Assembly (NCBI GenBank): GCA_947000775.1
Contig: CAMQGK010000008.1
Location: forward strand, 153,501 to 217,500
DNA length: 64,000 nucleotides
Source: Pterois miles
Taxonomy: Eukaryota > Chordata > Actinopteri > Perciformes > Scorpaenidae
Direction of reading: 5' to 3'
Shown here: piece by piece, positions 57,552-64,000 of the stretch
Layout of the letters: each line of letters starts with the position of its first letter
Numbering within the stretch: position 1 is the first letter of the stretch
The notes under the pieces: model-generated
Told to the model about the DNA's origin: nothing
The model's input: only the letters and a program-made list of their open reading frames with translations
Database searches by the model: none
Translations under genes and position numbers: made by a program

Positions 57552-60500
57552 ATGGCATCTCCAGGGGGACAAGGTGGAGGAGGAGTTCTGTCGACGAGAG
57601 GAGGCAGCGGGGCCAGGAGGATGAAGTGGGCTCTGGAGCTGAGCATGGGCAACACCAGGTAAATGAAACACATATAGCAATCTGTCAAACAGTAAAATAA
57701 ACCTCAATTTGTCAAAATTGAAATGTAAATCTTTGGGAAGTTCATGCGATCCCTGTGGTGTGGTAGTCTAAGAGCATACCAGCAGTCGTAACGTCCTCGT
57801 TCCATTTTCAGTTCTTTGCTGTAACATTAACAGAGACAACAGCTCCATATTTTAAAAGGACAAAGTATATGAAAGAGTCAGAGTCATTTAGGAGGAATAA
57901 AAGCTACACTCTCTGTGCTGCAGGAGTCGTGGCGACCGTCAGGGCGGTCAGGGGGATGTTGTTTACCCCATTGGCTACTCTGAGAAACCTGTTCCCGACA
58001 CCAGCATCCAGGAGACGGACAAGAACCTGGTGGAGAAGGTGAGCTGGGAGGAGAACCTTTAAATTTTCTTTCTTTTGCCAGTGTTTTCTCTTCTCAAGGT
58101 TTGTTATGTTTCTTGAAGACCTCCTGCTACTTTTTTTAAGTCAGGCTACCTTAAGCTTTGCACACACCCCCGTTAAAATGCCAGGTTTTTGTGATGTAAA
58201 AAAAATTAGACCATAATAAATCATTTCAGAACTTTTTCGACCTGTAATGTGACGTATAACATGTACAATTCAACTGAAAAACAAACAAACACTTCTGGGG
58301 AAAAAAAAAATAAAAAAAACTCACAATAACCTGGTTGCATAAATATGCACACCTATATACTAATACTTTGTTGAAGCACCTTTTGATTCTATTACAGCAC
58401 CTAGTCTTTTTGGGTAGGAGTCTATCAGCATGGCACATCGTAACTTACAATATTTGCCCACTCTTCCTCGCAAAAGCGCTCCAAATCTGTCAGATTGTGA
58501 GGGCATCTCCTGTGCACAGCCCTCTTCAGGTCCCCACACAGATTTTCAGTGGAATTCAGGTCCGAGCTTTGACTGGGCCATTCCAAAACTTTAATGTTCG
58601 TCTGGTGAAACCATTCTTTTGTTGATAGTTGTTGACTCATCAGACCATTACACATTTTCCCACAAGACTTGATGTTTGTTTTTGTAAAATTTAGCTGGGC
58701 TTGGATATGGGAAGAATACAGGAGATTGTTGTCATATGTAGTCCACAACCAGTACAAATTCCTGCAGCTCCTTTAATGCTGCTATAGGCCTCTTGGCAGC
58801 ATCCCTGAACAGTTTTGATCTCATCTTTTCATTGGTTTTTAGAGGGACATCCAGTACTTGGTAATGTCGCTGTTGTGCCGTATTTTCTCCACTTGTTGAT
58901 GACTGTCTTCACAGTGTAGTGAAAGTTACTATATAACATCTGGCAAATTAATAATAATAATGTTAACTTTATTTATTCAAAGTGCTCTCACTTCTGGTTG
59001 CAAAAAAACAAGATGGCAGCGGCAGTCCACAAAACAATGACTATGTCCACTTCTTAAATAGAGTCTATGGTTTTAAGAAGAGATTTAAACATTTAAGTAG
59101 TAAATACAAATTAAACGCCATTTGTGGTGTTTTTGGTGTGGTGATCATCACAAAGAAGGCAGTTTAGAATAATCATCCAAACAGGAGTGTAATGTGAGTG
59201 GAGATCAAATGTTGGGGGGGAATTAAATATAAAAATGTACCTCTGACTCTTGTCATGCAGCGCTGTTGGGACGTGGCTCTCGGGCCCCTGAAACAGATCC
59301 CCATGAACCTGTTCATCATGTACATGTCGGGCAACACCATCTCCATCTTCCCCATCATGATGGTGTGCATGATGGCCTGGAGGCCCATACAGGCGCTCAT
59401 GTCCATGTCTGCCAGTGAGTATCCAGCATCTGCAAAGCTGAATATGGAAATCCTACTTTGTATATTCACCCAGTGTTTATTCTTTGTTTCAACGTCCTAA
59501 TCAGAGACCATTGTAGAACTAGTTTTATAGTCTGTTCACATCAGGTTTATTTGAGCTTTCTGGTATTTCATTGGTTCCTTTGTTTTCTTGTGTATCAGCC
59601 TTCAAGCTGCTGGAGAGCTCCAGTCAGCAGTGGCTCCAGGGCCTTGTTTACCTGGTTGGGAACCTCCTCGGCTCAGCATTGGCAATCTACAAGTGTCAGT
59701 CAATGGGTCTGCTACCAACACACTCCTCTGATTGGTTGGCTTTCATCGGACCACCTCAGGTAAATGGCACTAAACATATTTTTGGAGAGTTGCAGACTGT
59801 TTTACGCACTTAATTTTAGTTATTTCTTTAAGTTTGATCCATTACCTCTAAATGAAGCTTTTAAGTTTTGGGGTTTTGACTTGTGGGGCTGCACGGTGGT
59901 GTAGTGGTTAGCGCTGTCGCCTCACAGCAAGAGGGTCGCAGGTTCGATTCCAGCTTGCGGCTCTTCTGTGTAAGCGTGGGTTCTCTCCGGGTACTCCGGC
60001 TTCCTCCCACCGTCCAAAGACATGCTGTTTAGGTTAATTGATGACTAAATTGCCCGTAGGTGTGAATGTGAGTGTGAATGGTTGTCTGTCTATATGTTGT
60101 CTGTCTCTATGTGCCCTGCGATGGACTGGCGACCTGTCCAGGGTGAACCCTGCCTTCGCCCTATGCCAGCTGGGATCGGCTCCAGCCCCCCCGCGTCCCC
60201 TAACGGGATAAGCGGTTGACGATGGATGGATGGTTTTGACTTGTCTCTGGTCCTCATAAATCCTTGCTGCTCTTCACTTTTATGGCCAGTAGAGGGCAGA
60301 AAGAGCCCATTTTCTCATTCCAATAACTAATCAGAAAGTATTTATTGATTCCTGGAGAGAATTTGGGATGTTACAGTTGCTCCTATATAAAAGTATAAAG
60401 AACTATAAGAAAAATATGAATAAAGGAGTATGTATGTAACATATCAATTACATATATAATCTTGCAATATATAACAGTATATGTAGTGAAATCTAAATAA

Positions 60501-61632
60501 AATATAAAATATGAATAAGAAATGAGAAATTTAAGAAATGTGTGTGATCAATTAAGTGTCTTACATATAAATGCAAAAATAGTATAAATAAGAATTAAAT
60601 AAGAATATTTCTTGAAATTTTGAAGTCATTGTACAGTTTAATCAGTATTGCACATACTAATAATAAGGAGTTATGAGACACTAGCAACAGATAATTTAAA
60701 CAGGACAGTATAATGTAATCCTTTTTTTTTAGCAGATTTATAGATCAGGCTCTAATGAGTAGTATTTTTGTCAGGAAAATTATTTTTGCTGTGACTAATT
60801 CTGACAAGAACAAAGACTTGACGAAAATGTCCTGTTGTTGTAAAGTTATTCTTTCCATTGTGAATAATATTGTAAACTGTGTATCCAGTCATCCACTTAA
60901 AGGGATAATTCATGTGTTTTGAAGTGGGGTTGTATGAGGTCCTTAGCCATAGTCAGCTAAAACGTATTTTAGATACCTAAAAGAAAGGCACGTCTTAGAA
61001 GCCACCAGACTCCATTGAGAAAAACAGTAATTTTGCCATGCAGAACACAGGACTTGGTGGTCTACTACTGTTTCATACATATACAGTACATTTGCATAAA
61101 GCAAGCATATTTGTCCACTCCTATGTTGATAAGAGTATTAAATTCTTGGCAGATCTCCCTTTAAGTTACATTTTGAGCAGATTAAAATTGTACGATTAAT
61201 ATGTGATTAATCAAGATTACATTTTTTAATTGACTGACACCCCTGTGTGAAAGGGTTAGTTCAGATTCACCAAAGTCACACAATAACACAAACAAACTAA
61301 CTGATCAATGCAATGGTAGACAGCATCCCCAATGTTCTGCGAGCATCTTTTTTTCCAATGGCGGCTGGCTTTGGCAGGCACGTAGATCGATACAACAGGT
61401 TCAGTTCCCTGTTTCCCAGCAAGACACATGACGGCATGCCAACTGTCATCTACTGTGGGTAATACACTGACTATGGATAAGGACCTCATACAACCCTACT
61501 TCAAAACATCCAAACTATCCCTTTTTCTTTCCTGTATTTATTCCTAGTAATGTTCAAACAGATCTGATTGAACTATTTTTTGTTTATTCTCAACAGAGGA
61601 TGGAGATCATGGGCGGAGGGATGGTGTTGTGA
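57552..61632 (+). CDS. emc4: EMC4, ER membrane protein complex subunit 4 (TMEM85)
   Basis: Subunit of the ER membrane protein complex, which inserts tail-anchored and multi-pass proteins into the ER membrane. Five coding exons (57552-57658, 57924-58038, 59261-59414, 59599-59759, 61597-61632) join in frame to 190 codons (human 183). A Gly-rich cytosolic start leads to RMKWALELS, YPIGYSEKPVPDTSIQETD, then the near-invariant RCWDVALGPLKQIPMNLFI, the first membrane span (IMYMSGNTISIFPIMMVCMM), WRPIQALMSMSATFKLLESS, a second hydrophobic span (GLVYLVGNLLGSALAIYKC), and QSMGLLPTHSSDWLAF before the short end GGGMVL. Identity to the family is very high and no defect is seen. The ATG has a good context (ttgccATGg). 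AATAAA at 61814-61819 is a likely poly(A) signal. Confidence 0.97.
58200..58930 (-). pseudogene. Tc1-like transposase C-terminal fragment
   Basis: On the minus strand, 58640-58430 reads KEWFHQTNIKVLEWPSQSSD, then LNSTENLCGDLKRAVHRR and NLTDLERFCEEEWANI, the end of a Tc1 transposase including the DD34E glutamate (NSTEN). The last codons continue, after a frameshift, in 58425-58350 (LIDSYPKRL). No complete terminal repeats are seen. It sits in emc4 intron 2. Confidence 0.8.
59885..60233 (+). mobile_element. full-length tRNA-derived SINE with target-site duplication
   Basis: The head contains pol III promoter boxes: A-box-like gtggtgtagtggttagcgc and a perfect B box ggttcgattcc. A body and a tail (gatggactggcgacctgtcc ... 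aagcggttgac) ending in GATGGATGG repeats follow. It is bounded by the identical 11-bp duplication ttttgacttgt at 59874-59884 and 60234-60244. It lies in emc4 intron 4, in the gene's orientation. Confidence 0.9.
60899..61525. mobile_element. MITE with about 50-bp inverted ends, carrying a nested family A piece
   Basis: Left aaagggataattcatgtgtt plus ttgaagtggggttgtatgag matches, in reverse, the right end ctcatacaaccctacttcaa plus aacatccaaactatcccttt. Bases 61080-61250 inside are a partial family A copy (tgttgataagagtattaaat, tccctttaagttacattttga). Bases 60245-60895 show nothing recognised. Confidence 0.7.
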
Positions 61633-63195
61633 AAGGATGGAGAGTGCACATACCAGATTCAGATATTTACAGAGGTTTATATAACTGTATGTTCTCCACA
61701 ACAGATTTGGTTAAAAGGCATTAGTTAAATCAACAGCAAGACATGCGGCGCAGTTCTGTTACCTCATCCTGTTGGTCTGCTTCATGTTTCTGTCCTCCAT
61801 CGTTCATCTTTTTAATAAAGGTTTAAAAGCCAGCCAATCATCATGTTGAACTACTGTATGCTTATTTCCAGTTGAAATAACAATAGGATGTTATTTATGT
61901 GGTTATTTTACAGAATACAGGATTATAACCAATTTAAAGATGGAACTTTATCTTTGTGTAACTCCTAAAAATGGAGGTCAGTCTGTAAGGCAAGTTTATT
62001 TGGTTTTATTCCACTAGAGAAGTTTTTATTTCTTTTTTTCCCCCCTTTTCTTTTCTTTCTTAGTTTGTAGTCACACCATGATTTTAGCATGCTAGCCAGC
62101 AATATTTACTAACCTGTTTTCATTAAAGAGTCCTTTTAATTTATACTGATTTACTACATGGAAATGTTCTATAAAATAAATAAATCATTATTGGCTGAAA
62201 TAACATGTTTTCCACTGTGTCAGTAAATGTGTATAGGGCTGTGGGGGCAAGTTGCGGTTCATTTTTTAGCCACAGGCAGCTTGCTTTCTTTAAAACTGGG
62301 TGTTGAGAAGTGTAAACCAAACAACTTTTGCCAAAAGTGAGCAAGTTTTTGTGTAAACTACATTACTGTTTAAGTGATCAGTCAACATGCATCTACATAA
62401 GAGACTCCAGCAACATTGACTGAGCAATCATTAACTTGATTGCTCAAGAAAACCACAAGAAAATCAGGTTTGATATCTCAAGAAAACCTGATTGAACAAG
62501 TACGATTATGCGATATGGCAACATGCATATGAGACGTGGTTGATTTGAACATTTTATACTGTTTATAGGTAAATTTCCTTTGATACCTGTTGTTTTAGGT
62601 CGTTATATATAACTCTGCATATTGATGAGTCAACTTCATAGCTAGAGTTAGCTAAAAATATCTATTTCTATCTACCTTATTTTATCTATAAACTGTTTCT
62701 CAAAATTTCTGGATGATATATACTGATATAAAAATATGGAATTAAATTTAGCAATTTTATTCATATTTTTTGTATTTTCCCAACTTATCCGTATGATTGA
62801 TGGATCACTACAAATGTTTAGAGAAAATAAGATTTTTAATGTGTTTGTGTATGTATGTTTGTCTTAGTTGTTTTATTTAGCTTTTGATTAATATTAATGT
62901 AATTTTGTATTTGTCTAAATAGGGGAGGACTCTGAATAATCCTTCCAGGCTTCATCCTCTCCTGTATTACAATTACTGTACTGCAATTATTGTTTACTCC
63001 TGTATGTGTTTTATATCCAAATAATTGTGCAGTTATGAGTAGCCATAATGGCACAGATAACGTCTACAAAAGCAAAATGATGCCCCTGTTGTCAGACTGA
63101 CTGTACCAAGCGTGGCAACCTGCACTGAAAACTTGACAACCTATGGGTAGAACATTACAACTACATTATATACATATATACATATACATATACAT
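61633..63195 (+). other. emc4 3' UTR and downstream intergenic DNA
   Basis: AATAAA at 61814-61819 probably ends the emc4 message. Beyond it the DNA is AT-rich with no gene, repeat end or RNA gene that I can identify; a TATACA microsatellite lies at 63170-63204. Confidence 0.6.
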
Positions 63196-63204
63196 ATATA
63201 TATA

Positions 63205-63543
63205 TTGGGGGCGGCAGTAGCTCAGTCTGTAGGGGAGTTGGCTTGGGAACCGGAGGGTCACCGGTTCAAGTCCCGACATGGACCAAAAAACTGAGTGTGA
63301 ACTGGTTGCTGGAGAGGTGCCAGTTTACCTCTTGGGCACTGCCGAGGTGCCCCTGAGCAAGGCACCAAAACCCCAACTGCTCGGGGCGCTTGTCAGGAGC
63401 AGCCCCCTCACTCTGACATCTCTCCATTAATGCATGTATGTGTGTTTCAGGTCTGCATGTACCATGTATGAGTTTAATAGAGTGTAAATTGAATTTCCCC
63501 ATTGTGGGACTAATAAAGGTAGATCTTCTTCTTCTTCTTCTTC
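63205..63543 (+). mobile_element. tRNA-derived SINE with (CTT)n tail
   Basis: The head ggcagtagctcagtctgtag, then ggttcaagtccc, has tRNA-like A and B boxes but lacks the clean cloverleaf of a working tRNA gene. The body continues through gccgaggtgcccctgagcaa, and the 3' end gaatttccccattgtgggac plus taataaaggtagat is LINE-tail-like, followed by six CTT units. A clear target duplication is not visible. A different family from 59885-60233. Confidence 0.8.
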
Positions 63544-64000
63544 TATACAGTATAAACTCTGTTGTGAAATAAAAAGCAGCCCTTCCTTCTGCATGTTAAT
63601 GTGCTTTGTGGGTGTGTGTTTGGTATCAGCAGCAACACCCTGCAGGAAACAAAGGCAGTCAGGTAGGGCAGAGGCAAAACTTGAGAGGCGAGTTGCACAA
63701 AGCTTGTGCAGATTTTTTTTTTTTTTTTTTTTTCATGCATGAATGAGTATGAAAAGTGAAGATTTACACTTTGACTGTCCAACACCCCTAAACATGTTAG
63801 ATCAAACCAAGGTATGACTTTAAAGGCAATCTGCCATTTTCACATCATTACAACATTTTTGAATGCTGGTAGTTGAGTTGCATATTAATGCATAATCCAC
63901 AGAAGCTGCAAGAATATTTAATATCCGACCTAAATCTCTGTATTCAGTACTGTATGCAGTGATTTCTTAAAACACTTCTCCAAAGAGTGCCACCCATAAA
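63544..64000. other. right edge, nothing recognised
   Basis: AT-rich DNA with a T homopolymer at 63713-63733. No coding exon or repeat end is identified. Confidence 0.5.

Noticed and set aside
63212..63285. Possible tRNA gene
   Set aside because: A and B boxes are present, but the sequence continues into a SINE body with a LINE-like tail and CTT repeats, and no clean cloverleaf with an acceptor stem is formed. The same applies to the head at 59885.
1..64000. CRISPR arrays, operons, prophage or other bacterial systems
   Set aside because: The window is a vertebrate genome with spliced genes. Tandem repeats here are microsatellites or short minisatellites without spacer structure.

Overview
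The window is vertebrate nuclear DNA, almost certainly from a teleost fish. It has intron-rich genes with GT-AG introns, CCAAT/ETS-type promoters and AATAAA signals. It also has a dense mix of fish-type repeats: Tc1-like elements, hAT-like MITEs, tRNA-derived SINEs, LINE 3' tails, and CT, GATA, TA and CA microsatellites. No species can be named from the sequence. Reading frames were joined by hand at splice sites with phase checks; no alignment or database search was run.

Three protein-coding genes lie head to tail on the + strand. (1) 532-22710: a complete 25-coding-exon membrane adenylyl cyclase of the ADCY2/4/7 group, most like ADCY4 (1331 codons, with an unusually long first exon). Its promoter lies outside the window. 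(2) 24886-51921: a 16-coding-exon CYLD-family deubiquitinase (984 codons; CAP-Gly modules, USP core, B-box), probably the fish paralogue cyldl, with a CCAAT promoter and UTR exon at about 24.4-24.6 kb. (3) 57552-61632: EMC4, subunit 4 of the ER membrane protein complex (190 codons), with a CpG/ETS promoter at about 56.5 kb.

The rest is intron or intergenic DNA filled with transposable-element debris. Adcy4 introns hold interspersed MITE families, LINE tails, a fold-back element and a long CT microsatellite. Cyldl intron 1 after the start exon (25.1-30.4 kb) is a transposon graveyard: a fragment of an RLE-type LINE, an inverted SINE tail inside a TA repeat, a Tc1 relic, a pogo-like MITE and an antisense retroviral pol/env relic. 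Cyldl intron 3 (31.3-36.1 kb) has a fold-back element containing a second fragment of the same LINE, then a dead Tc1 gene. Downstream of cyldl come nested repeats and another dead Tc1 element. An emc4 intron contains a SINE with a perfect 11-bp target-site duplication.

The genes do not form one pathway: cAMP production, removal of K63/M1 ubiquitin chains in NF-kB signalling, and ER membrane-protein insertion. The adcy-cyld linkage resembles human 16q12 (ADCY7 near CYLD) and suggests a paralogous block. The most interesting points are the long N-terminal extension of the cyclase, a proline/serine insertion in the cyldl catalytic domain, a duplicated splice acceptor with an orphan exon-like frame in cyldl, and the retroviral env relic.
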